From: Enterococcus sp. BWB1-3
Lineage (GTDB): Bacteria > Bacillota > Bacilli > Lactobacillales > Enterococcaceae
NCBI RefSeq assembly: GCF_016745275.1
Contig: NZ_JADOEP010000020.1
Location: forward strand, 1-64,000
Length of the DNA: 64,000 nucleotides
Direction: 5' to 3'
In this document: positions 8,936 through 17,700 of the stretch, piece by piece
How the letters are laid out: each line of letters starts with the position of its first letter
Numbering within the stretch: the first letter of the stretch is position 1
Notes under the pieces: model-generated
What the model saw: only the letters and a program-made list of their open reading frames with translations
Databases searched by the model: none
Told to the model about the DNA's origin: nothing
Program-made: the position numbers and the translations under genes

Positions 8936-9131
8936 TTTAATCACTCCCATTATTTTGTGTTTTTTAAAAGGGATATTAGCCAACCCTTTCTTCAAGATAA
9001 ACTATAACAAACAAATGATTCATCCTGAGATCAACTTTTTCATACAGGACTGAAAAAAAGTAAATTTTCTTTTCCTTTTTGAGTCTGATGAAAAATGACA
9101 GAGAATTCCGTAATTCTCTGTTGTTAAGTTG
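8936..9131 (-). promoter_or_regulatory. Long 5' leader shared with the cls operon
   Basis: The untranslated leader of the peptidase operon contains a perfect hairpin (ACAGAGAATT / AATTCTCTGT, 9098-9121) and blocks repeated upstream of the cls operon at 32281-32408. These are TTCAGTCCTNTATGAAAA and TTTGTTTGTTATAGTTTAT in the transcript sense, with near-equal spacing to the promoter (127 versus 121 bases). A further small stem, AAAGGG / CCCTTT, lies just before the ribosome binding site. No known riboswitch class is recognised. Confidence 0.5.
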
Positions 9132-9160
9132 AGTATATCCTTATGTAAAAATCTGGTCAA
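9132..9160 (-). promoter_or_regulatory. Sigma-A-type promoter of the M20 peptidase operon
   Basis: On the minus strand, TTGACC (9155-9160) is followed by exactly 17 bases and TATACT (9132-9137). The only hexamer mismatches are one base in each box. Confidence 0.75.
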
Positions 9161-9446
9161 AGATTCAGATTTTGTTATTTAAAAAAAATATCCTGTTTTT
9201 ACAGTAAAAACTTTTTTCCATCTTGTTCCCCATCTGACTATTCCCTTATCAGCTATTGATTTTCCTGATATTTTTTTAAGTAAGAAAAACAAAGCTGTTG
9301 TAAAATAATTTTTCGTGAAAACTCCAAAACTTCATCCAAAGTTATTCGGACCAGACCTTTTTTACCAGCCGTGGTACACTTATAAAGTTAGGAACCGGAA
9401 TAACCGTTTTGTTTGTATTCAGAAAAACGATGGGAGATGAAGGATA

Positions 9447-10253
9447 TTGAAAAGAGACCGGCAACAGCTTTTTTTTATCTTGTTACTGTTTGTTTTATTT
9501 GCGTTAACCAATCTTTTATTATTGTTCTTTGGTGAATCCCCTCGAGGCATTTTGCTTAATCTGATTTCCGGTCTAGCCTTTACACCAGTAGAGGTTTATG
9601 CCACTGTTTTTTTTCTGGAAGGCTTTTTACGAAAGCGGGAGGAAAAGATAGAAGAGTTACGGGAAGATACAGACTATTTTTCCATCGCTAAAGAAGAACA
9701 GGTACAGCTCATCTGGACAATTAAATATTGCTTGCTGGAAAACTTTTCAACAAACACTTATGAAGATGTTGATGCAGCATTTTACAACTTATATGCCCAT
9801 CGGAAAACCGCACTTTCCGCTCAATTCTGGGAGAGCACACTGTTGGCCGAGCATTTAACTCCTTCAATGAAATCATACAATTTGGAACTCCTCGGAAAGA
9901 ATCTCTCTCATCTTTCCGCTCTGGAGCTTTCAACAGAAATCGGCAACTATATGCGAAAGGAGATTACTGATTTTTATGCGATTTACTTAAAATTTATTCC
10001 TTTGGATATTTTTAAAGAGCTTCACGGTATCTATAAATCCGTTGAGGTCAGTATTTTATTCAGCGACAACGCCTATCTTCTCCAAACTAAACAAGAGCTT
10101 ATAGAAAAACAAAAGATGAAAGAGCTGACTTCGGAAGAATACGAAAAACTGGCACAAATTTCTCAAACCTTACTGGCAGATATTTACCGACATATGCAGA
10201 ATATTTCTGCAATGACGATGGAACACTATACTAAGCTGGCAAATGATGAGTAA
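9447..10253 (+). CDS. Membrane-anchored protein of unknown function
   Basis: This 268-residue protein has two N-terminal membrane helices (about residues 8-28 and 35-60) and then a charged, helical cytoplasmic region of about 200 residues without recognisable catalytic motifs. It starts at TTG with GATGAAGGA upstream. I do not recognise the family. It is a single-gene unit, divergent from the peptidase operon and closed by a terminator at 10308. A sensor or scaffold role would be speculation. Confidence 0.65.
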   Translation: MKRDRQQLFFILLLFVLFALTNLLLLFFGESPRGILLNLISGLAFTPVEVYATVFFLEGFLRKREEKIEELREDTDYFSIAKEEQVQLIWTIKYCLLENFSTNTYEDVDAAFYNLYAHRKTALSAQFWESTLLAEHLTPSMKSYNLELLGKNLSHLSALELSTEIGNYMRKEITDFYAIYLKFIPLDIFKELHGIYKSVEVSILFSDNAYLLQTKQELIEKQKMKELTSEEYEKLAQISQTLLADIYRHMQNISAMTMEHYTKLANDE

Positions 10254-10307
10254 AAGTAAGCCAAAGAAAAGCAAAACGTTACGTGAACAGAAAATGCAGC
10301 TTGAAAC

Positions 10308-10348
10308 AAAAGAACTGCCCCCAAAATATGCTGGGAGGCAGTTCTTTT
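10308..10348 (+). terminator. Intrinsic terminator
   Basis: AAAGAACTGCC pairs with GGCAGTTCTTTT around an 18-base loop, 55 bases after the unknown membrane-protein gene. Confidence 0.8.
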
Positions 10349-10565
10349 CAACTATTGAAATTTGGTCATCCGTTTATAATTTAATTGTCCACGCCATTCT
10401 TTTCACATAACAATTGAAGCTTGTAGATAACACATACTAAGATATAGCAAAACCATTTTTCCATTACCATCCATGAATAGGTAACTAAACCCAAATTACC
10501 TGCTTCCACTAATTAAACATGGCGGCTACTATCCAATTTTCCGGTTTGTATATTCATTCATATTT

Positions 10566-11537
10566 TTATTTGATTTCCAAAAATAAATCTGCCTCTTTTA
10601 AAATCTGCTGCATTCCTTCCATACTTGGAATGTGTCCACTCCTTTCAATTATTTTTGCACTTAAATTAGAGTTTTTACTATTATTCACGAAGGATTTAAC
10701 CATCATCGTTGAAGTTACACTATCAGTATCTCCTTGTAAAATACGGTATGGTACCTGCATATTCTTTAACTCTTCAGTTAAATTTACATTCATTAAATCT
10801 GTCAATAACCCTCTATTTCTCATACTTCTGTTTATAATTGCAGCTCTTGCATCTTTCAATGTATAATCCGGACTGTTTAAAATTCCTAATAATAATTTAC
10901 TTAATGACATCTTTTCCCCTTCTTTTGAAAGATATCCGTCTGTATATTTTCGAATCCACCCCATAACTTTCTCTAAATCTTCTATTGTTTTTGGTTCTTT
11001 TTCCCACATTGACTTTAATTGTCGCTTTTTCTTCTCAGACATTTTAGCATTCAGTAACGTACCAAATGTTTCCTCATTAAATGCCAGTTCCTTTAGCACC
11101 TGCCCGTATATAAGTACTTTATCCACTAAATGCGGGGCTTTTTCAGCTGCTTTAGCTGCCAGAATAGACCCCCAGGATATACCAAAAAGAGTAATCTGAT
11201 TTTCAGGGAATTTCTTTTTGACCTTTGTAACTAAATCTATAGTCATATTTACAAAATTGTTAATCTTAAAATTTTTGTCTAACCTGCAATTGTTAATCCC
11301 GCATCCCAACTGATCCCAATATACCATTATAAATTTATCTGTAAATTCTGGAAACATCCCCCGGCTTCCCGCACAAAAAGGAAAAGGTACTCCAGGCCCG
11401 CCATGTAAAAAAATCACAACTGGATTTGTCGCCTTCTTTCCCTCCATCAATATCTTCTGTCTGTGCCCTGCCAAGGAATATATCGCTATTTCTGATATTT
11501 CATTGTTCTGTATTATTTTTTTTCTCTTTTTATTCAT
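10566..11537 (-). CDS. Alpha/beta hydrolase, prolyl-aminopeptidase-like
   Basis: This 323-residue alpha/beta-fold hydrolase has an HGGPG oxyanion motif, typical of the S33 proline iminopeptidase group. It also has the nucleophile elbow GISWGS, a likely acid Asp in GDTDSV, and the catalytic His in SGHIPS near the C-terminus. The usual S33 helical cap seems present (about 165-255). The start at 11537 has AAGGTG six bases upstream; a longer frame to 11585 lacks a site. It is a single gene and AT-rich compared with neighbours, so it may be acquired. The substrate (peptide or ester) cannot be told. Confidence 0.75.
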   Translation of the reverse strand: MNKKRKKIIQNNEISEIAIYSLAGHRQKILMEGKKATNPVVIFLHGGPGVPFPFCAGSRGMFPEFTDKFIMVYWDQLGCGINNCRLDKNFKINNFVNMTIDLVTKVKKKFPENQITLFGISWGSILAAKAAEKAPHLVDKVLIYGQVLKELAFNEETFGTLLNAKMSEKKKRQLKSMWEKEPKTIEDLEKVMGWIRKYTDGYLSKEGEKMSLSKLLLGILNSPDYTLKDARAAIINRSMRNRGLLTDLMNVNLTEELKNMQVPYRILQGDTDSVTSTMMVKSFVNNSKNSNLSAKIIERSGHIPSMEGMQQILKEADLFLEIK

Positions 11538-11860
11538 CTTGATCACCTTACTTTTCTTTGATAGTTTTTGTATTCTTTTGAACAAAGCTCTTTAACATTC
11601 TTCACTGGCGATTTAACTATCTAAACCATTTAGTAATTAGATGCCTCATTACCATAATTATCTATTTAATCATTAATTTTAAGGCTCTGATATGAAGTTG
11701 TTGGATGCTGTTATATCGTTTTTAATAAGCAGCCTAATGTGTTGACCGATCAAAATCTAAGTTATGCGCCAATATAAATGAACAGCTGCTCCTATTAGGA
11801 GATGAATTCTTCACATTCAAAGATTGTCATACGCATACAGCCATCTCTTCGTAACAGAAG
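11538..11860. repeat. Intergenic containing a degenerate dispersed-repeat copy
   Basis: Positions about 11727-11854, read on the minus strand, match the right part of the element at 21290-21467. Shared words include AGGAGCAGCTGTTCATTTATATT, then GCATAACTTAG and GGTCAACACATTAGG. The element abuts the broken end of the Fic remnant. No gene is seen. Confidence 0.55.
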
Positions 11861-12105
11861 TCAATCAGTTAACAAAATATGAATTCTCTTAATTTTCTGA
11901 ACAATCAGCGGATGTTCTTCTCTCAGCAGTTTTTCCAAGTACTCAAATAGTTGTTTATGATTTTCAATCTCGTAAAATTCACGAATACTTTTGCTTTTAC
12001 CATGAAGGAGTCCTTCTAAAATGACAGAAATTGTCTGAGGCAAAGAAATCGTATTTCCCTTCTAGCACACTGGGATGCATATGCCATTCGAACAAGAACA
12101 TCATC
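11861..12105 (-). pseudogene. Fic-family protein, N-terminal remnant
   Basis: In the minus-strand sense, the HPSVLEG segment, then after a one-base shift NTISLPQTISVILEGLL and FYEIENHKQLFEYLEKLL, match the N-terminal region of Fic/DOC-type proteins (the conserved SSxLEGNT inhibitory-helix motif followed by the E-N-K segment). The catalytic HPFxxGNGR motif is missing because the frame ends at LLTD, where a dispersed repeat begins. The gene is therefore frameshifted and truncated. Confidence 0.6.
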
Positions 12106-12397
12106 CAAATAATCTTGTGAGCGATTCGGACTTCATCCTATCTTTTTCAAGTCATTACTGTTCTTAATTATACAACAATCTATTTATCAAAACAGAGATT
12201 AAGCGAGATACTGATTCAGATTTATAACCCAAGCAGGCTTTTCACCGTCAAAACAGCCGTATCCATTCATTCGGATACGGCTGATCTTCCAATATACATT
12301 ATGCACGTTTAAACTTTTTCTATATACCCCGATCATGGTTGGCTGCTTTACTCCCTGAGTTGATATCTTTCTTTTCTGCCGCAGTATACACTAGTGT
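12106..12397. other. Intergenic with terminator of the rhamnogalacturonan operon
   Basis: Apart from the hairpin at 12250-12283, nothing gene-like is visible. Confidence 0.5.
12250..12283 (-). terminator. Intrinsic terminator after rhaM
   Basis: On the minus strand, CAGCCGTATCC pairs perfectly with GGATACGGCTG and is followed by TTTT. It sits about 115 bases after the rhaM stop and closes the seven-gene operon. Confidence 0.75.
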
Positions 12398-12706
12398 CTA
12401 CAGCTCAAATACCTTTATCAAATCAGCAGCAACTGGCGAATGATCTTCATTCGTTTCCATAATATCCGCCATATATTCCCACCATTTTTGATTAATCTCT
12501 GCAGCAGCTGTTTCCCGCCAACGTTGTTCATCTTCTATTTCCAGATAAGCAAACAACTGGCTGGTTTCCTTTTCTAAAAAAATGGAGTAGCTGGTTGCCC
12601 CGTGTTCATTAAGCATCCGGCGCATCTCCGGCCAGAGTTGGGCGTGCCGTTGTTCATATTCCTGGTGTTTATCAGGGTAGACCTGCATAACAAACGCTTT
12701 TTTCAC
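12398..12706 (-). CDS. rhaM: L-rhamnose mutarotase
   Basis: This 102-residue protein has the full family pattern: an N-terminal MKKAFVMQVYPDKHQEYEQRH (residues 1-21), LWPEM at about 24, YSIFLEKETSQLFAYLE and the conserved WW pair (QKWWEYM, about 74). RhaM interconverts alpha- and beta-L-rhamnose in the cytoplasm. Length matches the family. It is the last gene of the rhamnogalacturonan operon, consistent with rhamnose being released from the imported oligosaccharide. Genes for rhamnose isomerase, kinase and aldolase are not in the window. Confidence 0.92.
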   Translation of the reverse strand: MKKAFVMQVYPDKHQEYEQRHAQLWPEMRRMLNEHGATSYSIFLEKETSQLFAYLEIEDEQRWRETAAAEINQKWWEYMADIMETNEDHSPVAADLIKVFEL

Positions 12707-12800
12707 CTTTCAACTGCTCCTCTCCTGTATTATCTCTTTATCTATGAGACTGGTTATTTCTTCTCCACTTCCCAATACTCTATAAAACAAACTTACCATT

Positions 12801-13643
12801 TTATAAGATGCCCTGTCTCCTTTCGTTAATCAGCTTTAGTCCTCTGGCTGCTCCATCATCTTTAGTCTCCTCCAGAACAACATAGGAAAGTGGGCGGTAC
12901 TTTTCAATGATTTCAAGAATTGCCAGATAGTTGATCCGGCCTTCTCCAAGATTTACAGGGACAATTCGATCCTTTTGAATTTCAAAATCCTTCAAGTGGA
13001 CAGCAACAATTTTTTCGCCAAAGCTTTCAAAGGCTTCCTTAACAATCCCAACTTGCTCCTGATCGTTGCCGCTGTGAATCAAATTGGTAGGATCTAAAAT
13101 AATACCCAGATAATCAGATTTAACAGCCGTCAAAAGCTGTTTCACCCGCTCAACGGAATACAGCGGATGATTTAGCCCAGGTTCAATCCCAACCATCATC
13201 TGATACTTCTCACCAGTCTCAACCAGACGTTTAATGACGGAAACCAGATCTTCAAAGGCTTCTTCAGTAAAGTTTTTTTCAGTATAGTATATCTCCGGCA
13301 GGACACAGCCGGTTTCAGATGCAACCATTGAAGCACCAAAATAGTGTGCATACTTCAGATATGCTTCAAAGCGCTGCAGCAGGCTCTCTCTTTGAACAGG
13401 ATCAGGATGAATCATGTTGATGTAACAACTTAGAAGTCCCACCTCAACTCCCTTCTCGGCCAGCTTGCGTTTTATGAACCTACCCATTCCGGGATTCAAT
13501 TTATCTGCTCCAGACCATTCCGGAAAAGAGATTCCCAGTGCCAGCTGTAGAGAATAAATGCCCTGAGCTGCTGCTTGTTCTGCCATTTCTTCAATCGTGT
13601 TGCATGTTGTCAGATCATGTCCGCGAATCGCATAATTTAACAT
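12801..13643 (-). CDS. Xylose-isomerase-like TIM-barrel sugar epimerase/isomerase
   Basis: This 280-residue AP_endonuc_2-type TIM barrel has metal-ligand glutamates and histidines in IEPGLNHPL, ILDPTNLIHSG, VHLKDFE and VVLEETKD. That spacing is typical of sugar-phosphate isomerase/epimerase proteins. The start at 13643 has GGAGGG five bases upstream and overlaps nothing; a longer frame to 13667 overlaps the upstream stop. Inside a rhamnogalacturonan operon it may act on a keto- or deoxy-sugar intermediate, but the substrate is not readable. Confidence 0.75.
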   Translation of the reverse strand: MLNYAIRGHDLTTCNTIEEMAEQAAAQGIYSLQLALGISFPEWSGADKLNPGMGRFIKRKLAEKGVEVGLLSCYINMIHPDPVQRESLLQRFEAYLKYAHYFGASMVASETGCVLPEIYYTEKNFTEEAFEDLVSVIKRLVETGEKYQMMVGIEPGLNHPLYSVERVKQLLTAVKSDYLGIILDPTNLIHSGNDQEQVGIVKEAFESFGEKIVAVHLKDFEIQKDRIVPVNLGEGRINYLAILEIIEKYRPLSYVVLEETKDDGAARGLKLINERRQGIL

Positions 13644-13654
13644 GTCTTTCCCTC

Positions 13655-16303
13655 CTAGTCTGAGCATTTCAGCAGCAAGGTTTCATACGCCTGCAGCTGA
13701 TGCGCTCCCATGGAAAGCAATACTCCGCTCTCCATTTCCATTTCCTTAATCAGTTGATACTCTGCAGACACTCCGCTTAAATTGACCAGATAGAATTGCC
13801 GTACACCTGTTTCCTGTTCAATTCGCTGATATTTGACCAGACCATCAGATATCTGCACATACGCAATATCCCGATCATGACACCTGATTTCCTTCATCAC
13901 AAACTGCTGCCAAGAGGTGGAACTGTTCAGGTTTTCAGGCAAACCACCTAAATAAAAAACTTCGCCAGTACCCACAGGACGTTTCGCCCACATCGCATTT
14001 CCTTCAGCAGTTCGCCGCAGAACTTGCCATTTATCAGTCAGAGTCAGAACAGAGACCAAGCCTGCCAATACTTCCTCTGAATTTTCCAACAAACAGGGCT
14101 GCTCTTTAGAAGTCGCAAACTGCAGTATATTCTCAACCTCAAGCCAGTTACCAAGCCGATCCAGACCATTATGTTCCGGCCAGGTCAGCATCTCCGTACG
14201 ATCGCCAGTCAGCGGACCAAAAACAATGCGCCCACCGTCTTCAGCAAAAGCTTTCAGCTTTTCCAGCAGCGTCTGACTGATATAGCGGATAAACGGAACC
14301 AGCAATATTTCAAAGGAACCGAAATCGCTGCTTTCCTGTATAATCTCCGCCGACACCCCCTGATGAATCAGAGAGCCGTAGTACTCTGTGATCAAGCTGC
14401 GATAATCATAGATACCTCCAGATTCAATTGTAAAAAATCGTTTGGCACAATCGGAATAAATCAGCCCGATTGTCGCCGGCTGATGGATACTGCATAACAG
14501 TTGAGGCTTAAGCCGCTGCAGCATCTTTCCAATCTCCGCCACTTCCTGATAACCTTTCCCCGGTTTGCCCCAAGGAGTCACGACAGTACTGTGCGGCTGC
14601 TCAACACCGAAGCGATGACCACGGAAATGCCAGTAACAAAAGCTTCTCAGTCCGCCTGCAAAACCGGCAAATGCCTCAGCAGTCAGATAACCATTAGGAT
14701 GCGGAGCAATGTAGTTTTCGATATGTCCAGCATGCGACGTACTCGTCTCCAGCAGCATTACTTCCGATACATCTGTTTTCACATTTTTCCAAAGATCCAG
14801 ATTTAATGTAAACCCGGGATAATTTGCTGCCGGTGCATAGGTATCAAAGGATACAAAATCCAACTCACTGAACAGCTCCTGATTCATCAGGTGAAAGCCC
14901 AATGCTGTATTATGAGTAATCGGTATATCCGTTTCCATACGAATCATATGACACAGCCCATGAGCAAATTCATTGAGAGATTCAGCAGTAAAGAGCCGAA
15001 ACGCATTCATCAGGGAGGAGTTATGAACAAAGGGTGTTCTTAGCGGAAGCGGAATCTCAGCGAAAGAGGTGTATTCCTCACTCCAGATTTTAGTTCCCCA
15101 CTGCTGGTTCAGATAGGCAATTCTTCCATATTCTGATTGAAGTGCTTTGTGCCACTTTTCCTGACAGGAACAACAGAAGCAAAGGTCCACATGACACTTA
15201 AATTCATTGTCCAGCTGAATCCCTATAATATTGTCAAACTCTTTTGTCAGTCGAGCAATTTTTCTGGTTAATAAATAAGCACGATGACGGAAGTACGCAT
15301 GATTAGTGCAAACATGCTGACGGGAGCCATGCACCATAATAGTTTGATCCTGATTGTGAATACAGCGCTCTGGATGGTCCGCGGTCAGCCAGCGCGGCGG
15401 TGTAGGTGTTGGAATACAAAGAAGCACCTGAATCTCTGCTTCGTGATACCATTTCAGATAATGCCTCAGTGTTGAAAAATCATACACCCCTTCTTCGGGT
15501 TCCAGACTACTCCAGATAAACTCTCCAATACGAGCAAAATTCATGCCCAAGCACTTCATATGCTGAATATCTTCTTTGACAATCTCCTCCTCCCACAATT
15601 CAGGATACATACACGCACCGTAGTAGAGATCATCAAATAATGTCTCTGACCCGGCTTCTCTTAATAAAGGCTGCAAACGTAAATACACATAACGTCCCAA
15701 AATATCTCCGCCTTTAACAGAAAAGTGCGTATCATCGTAACTGCCTCCGGGATAATTTGCTGCTTCTCCGGGAGCCAGCCAGGTGAAATAAGAATGGGTC
15801 TCTTCAATATTCGGTGAATAAGAATAATAAAAATAAGAATACTCATTCAAATCGATTAAGGGAATCTCCTGCTCCTTGGCCAACCTTTTAATTAACAAAC
15901 ACTCCCGCTCCAGGGTATGCTGAAGCATTCCTTCCTGAATTTCGTACCGTTCCGGCGGTGTACAAAGTACCGGTTGTCCACCTGCCTTCCGGGTAGTCAG
16001 CACCATTTGCTGCAGATTGCGATAATAATCATTAGGAGAAACTCCACTCATGAATTTTTGGTCGTTGTGCCCAAATTGAATGACTACAATATCATTGTTT
16101 TCGATTGCTTCAATCAGCTGCTCCCACCAACCTTCCTCTACGAAGGAGCGAGTAGTAGCACCTGACTTGGCAAAATTTTCCACTTGAATCTCCGGATGCT
16201 CTTCTTTCAATTTTTTGCTGAGTCCATCCCCCCAGCTGCTCATGGGATGATTTTTGGAACCATAGTGCGCAACGGTTGAATCTCCGGCTAACAAAATTTT
16301 CAT
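13655..16303 (-). CDS. Fusion of rhamnogalacturonan acetylesterase (CE12/SGNH) and GH42 beta-galactosidase
   Basis: This is an 882-residue two-enzyme protein without a signal peptide. Residues 1-218 form an SGNH esterase of the rhamnogalacturonan-acetylesterase type: GDST with nucleophile S9, SGATTR, GHND (N80) and DDTHFS (D191, H193). Residues about 224-882 form a GH42 beta-galactosidase: YYGACMYPELW at the start of the barrel, IQLDNE with acid/base E367, the Cys cluster 370-380 that binds zinc in GH42, and probable nucleophile E519 in MLLETSTS. Together they would deacetylate rhamnogalacturonan-I oligomers and remove beta-galactosyl side groups in the cytoplasm. The frame is continuous through the linker and both domains look complete. 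Confidence 0.88.
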   Translation of the reverse strand: MKILLAGDSTVAHYGSKNHPMSSWGDGLSKKLKEEHPEIQVENFAKSGATTRSFVEEGWWEQLIEAIENNDIVVIQFGHNDQKFMSGVSPNDYYRNLQQMVLTTRKAGGQPVLCTPPERYEIQEGMLQHTLERECLLIKRLAKEQEIPLIDLNEYSYFYYSYSPNIEETHSYFTWLAPGEAANYPGGSYDDTHFSVKGGDILGRYVYLRLQPLLREAGSETLFDDLYYGACMYPELWEEEIVKEDIQHMKCLGMNFARIGEFIWSSLEPEEGVYDFSTLRHYLKWYHEAEIQVLLCIPTPTPPRWLTADHPERCIHNQDQTIMVHGSRQHVCTNHAYFRHRAYLLTRKIARLTKEFDNIIGIQLDNEFKCHVDLCFCCSCQEKWHKALQSEYGRIAYLNQQWGTKIWSEEYTSFAEIPLPLRTPFVHNSSLMNAFRLFTAESLNEFAHGLCHMIRMETDIPITHNTALGFHLMNQELFSELDFVSFDTYAPAANYPGFTLNLDLWKNVKTDVSEVMLLETSTSHAGHIENYIAPHPNGYLTAEAFAGFAGGLRSFCYWHFRGHRFGVEQPHSTVVTPWGKPGKGYQEVAEIGKMLQRLKPQLLCSIHQPATIGLIYSDCAKRFFTIESGGIYDYRSLITEYYGSLIHQGVSAEIIQESSDFGSFEILLVPFIRYISQTLLEKLKAFAEDGGRIVFGPLTGDRTEMLTWPEHNGLDRLGNWLEVENILQFATSKEQPCLLENSEEVLAGLVSVLTLTDKWQVLRRTAEGNAMWAKRPVGTGEVFYLGGLPENLNSSTSWQQFVMKEIRCHDRDIAYVQISDGLVKYQRIEQETGVRQFYLVNLSGVSAEYQLIKEMEMESGVLLSMGAHQLQAYETLLLKCSD

Positions 16304-16330
16304 AAGACCTTCCCTTCTTTAACAAATAAT

Positions 16331-16370
16331 AAAGACCGGGACTTCGGTTTCAGTCCCGTCCCAGTCTTTT
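16331..16370 (-). terminator. Hairpin between GH105 and the fusion gene
   Basis: AAAGAC..GGGACT pairs with AGTCCC..GTCTTT, and on the minus strand it ends in a short T run. It lies 28 bases before the fusion gene, inside the operon. It may attenuate downstream expression or protect the upstream mRNA. Confidence 0.5.
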
Positions 16371-16573
16371 ATCATGATCGTTTGTTTTGCTTACAGGCTG
16401 ATCCCATAAGTCTGAAATGACTCAAGACAACTATCTGCAATGAATGCCAACCATTCCTTCTGCATGAGATCAAAGCCGATCGAATGGACAACCCGTTTGT
16501 ACCATCATTTCCCGGAAAGTTCCAAAACAGCTCAAAGTTAGGAGCTTTTTTCTTGAAACTCCTCTGGCAGCCA
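16371..16573 (-). other. Possible decayed coding remnant inside the operon
   Basis: A short minus-strand frame reads FDLMQKEWLAFIADSCLESF up to a stop near 16395 and is preceded by stops and shifted frames. It looks like the C-terminal scrap of a lost gene between GH105 and the esterase-GH42 fusion. I cannot name the family. Confidence 0.3.
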
Positions 16574-17686
16574 TCAAATAAAGTCATACAGATATTCCGA
16601 AAATGCTAAAACAACCAGCGATTGACCATAAGCCATGGAAGTCAACGGAATCGTCCGGTAGTAATCCAGATTCTCACCAATAGCAGTACCCACAGAAACC
16701 TGCTGCACCTCGCCGGAAGCTGCTACCTGATCAACCAGCGCCTGAATGGCACGTTCGCCGTTCATCTGATATTTCTCATCAATGTATCCTTTGCGCACAG
16801 CTTTTAGAATTCCGTATGCAAAGCCGGCAGTCGCCGAACTTTCCTCATAGCTTTGCGGTTCATTGATCAATGTGGACCACAGTCCGGATGCATGCTGATA
16901 TTCAGCCAAGGCTGCTGCCTGCCGCTCCAGAGTATCAATAAGAAAGGCACGGAAACCATCTCCCGGCTTCAAATCCAGAATATCAATTACCTCGGGAATC
17001 GCTATTGTAATCCAACAGTTGCCCCGACCCCACAATGCTTCAGAAAAATTATGATTTCCCTCAAACGTCCAGCCATGGTACCATAACCCGCTCTTTCGAT
17101 CCGTCAGGTATTTAATATGCAGCATAAACTGCCGCTTAACCTCTTCAAGATAATCATCACGCTGCAACAGTCGACCGATCTTGGCCAACGGCAGCACTGT
17201 CATCATCAGGGTATCATCCCACAATTGCTGGAAGCGTTCAGGTCCATAGGTGAGATGCTCGAACCCGTGCTCGCGGGTGCGCGGAAGCTTTTTCATCACC
17301 CATTCAGCCCATACTTCTAAATAAGGCAGATAACGTTGATCTCCTGTCTTTTCATACAGGAAAGCCATTGTCAGAAGAGGAGCCATCGTATTGACATTTT
17401 TGGGAGGGGCGCCCGTCTGCAGCTGTTTCTCAAACCATTCAAGAACCACCTGATATGCCTGCTCGTCCTCTGTCAGCTCATAATACTTATACAAGCCGTA
17501 TAACCCAACACCTTGAGGCCAGTTCCAGACATCCCAGCTCTTGTCATCAACGACTACATCCTCAAAATGTATAAAGAAATCTCCATTATCCTGAATCGTT
17601 GTAAGATTTTCGATAACCAGTGCTATTTTTTCCTGAATTATCTGTTTTGAAACAATATGTTCGACTACGTTGTGATCTTTTTTCAT
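16574..17686 (-). CDS. GH105 unsaturated rhamnogalacturonyl hydrolase (YteR/YesR-like)
   Basis: This 370-residue (alpha/alpha)6-barrel enzyme shows the conserved WDVWNWPQGVGLYGL near residue 55, LWDDTLMM with the catalytic Asp (about 155), WGRGNCW (about 222) and YEESSATAGFAYG (about 290). GH105 enzymes hydrate the unsaturated uronic acid left at oligosaccharide ends by pectate or rhamnogalacturonan lyases. No signal peptide is present, so it acts after import. It starts 14 bases after the permease gene. Its placement with acetylesterase, GH42 and RhaM favours the rhamnogalacturonan-type substrate. Confidence 0.9.
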   Translation of the reverse strand: MKKDHNVVEHIVSKQIIQEKIALVIENLTTIQDNGDFFIHFEDVVVDDKSWDVWNWPQGVGLYGLYKYYELTEDEQAYQVVLEWFEKQLQTGAPPKNVNTMAPLLTMAFLYEKTGDQRYLPYLEVWAEWVMKKLPRTREHGFEHLTYGPERFQQLWDDTLMMTVLPLAKIGRLLQRDDYLEEVKRQFMLHIKYLTDRKSGLWYHGWTFEGNHNFSEALWGRGNCWITIAIPEVIDILDLKPGDGFRAFLIDTLERQAAALAEYQHASGLWSTLINEPQSYEESSATAGFAYGILKAVRKGYIDEKYQMNGERAIQALVDQVAASGEVQQVSVGTAIGENLDYYRTIPLTSMAYGQSLVVLAFSEYLYDFI

Positions 17687-17700
17687 TCTATCACCTTTCT

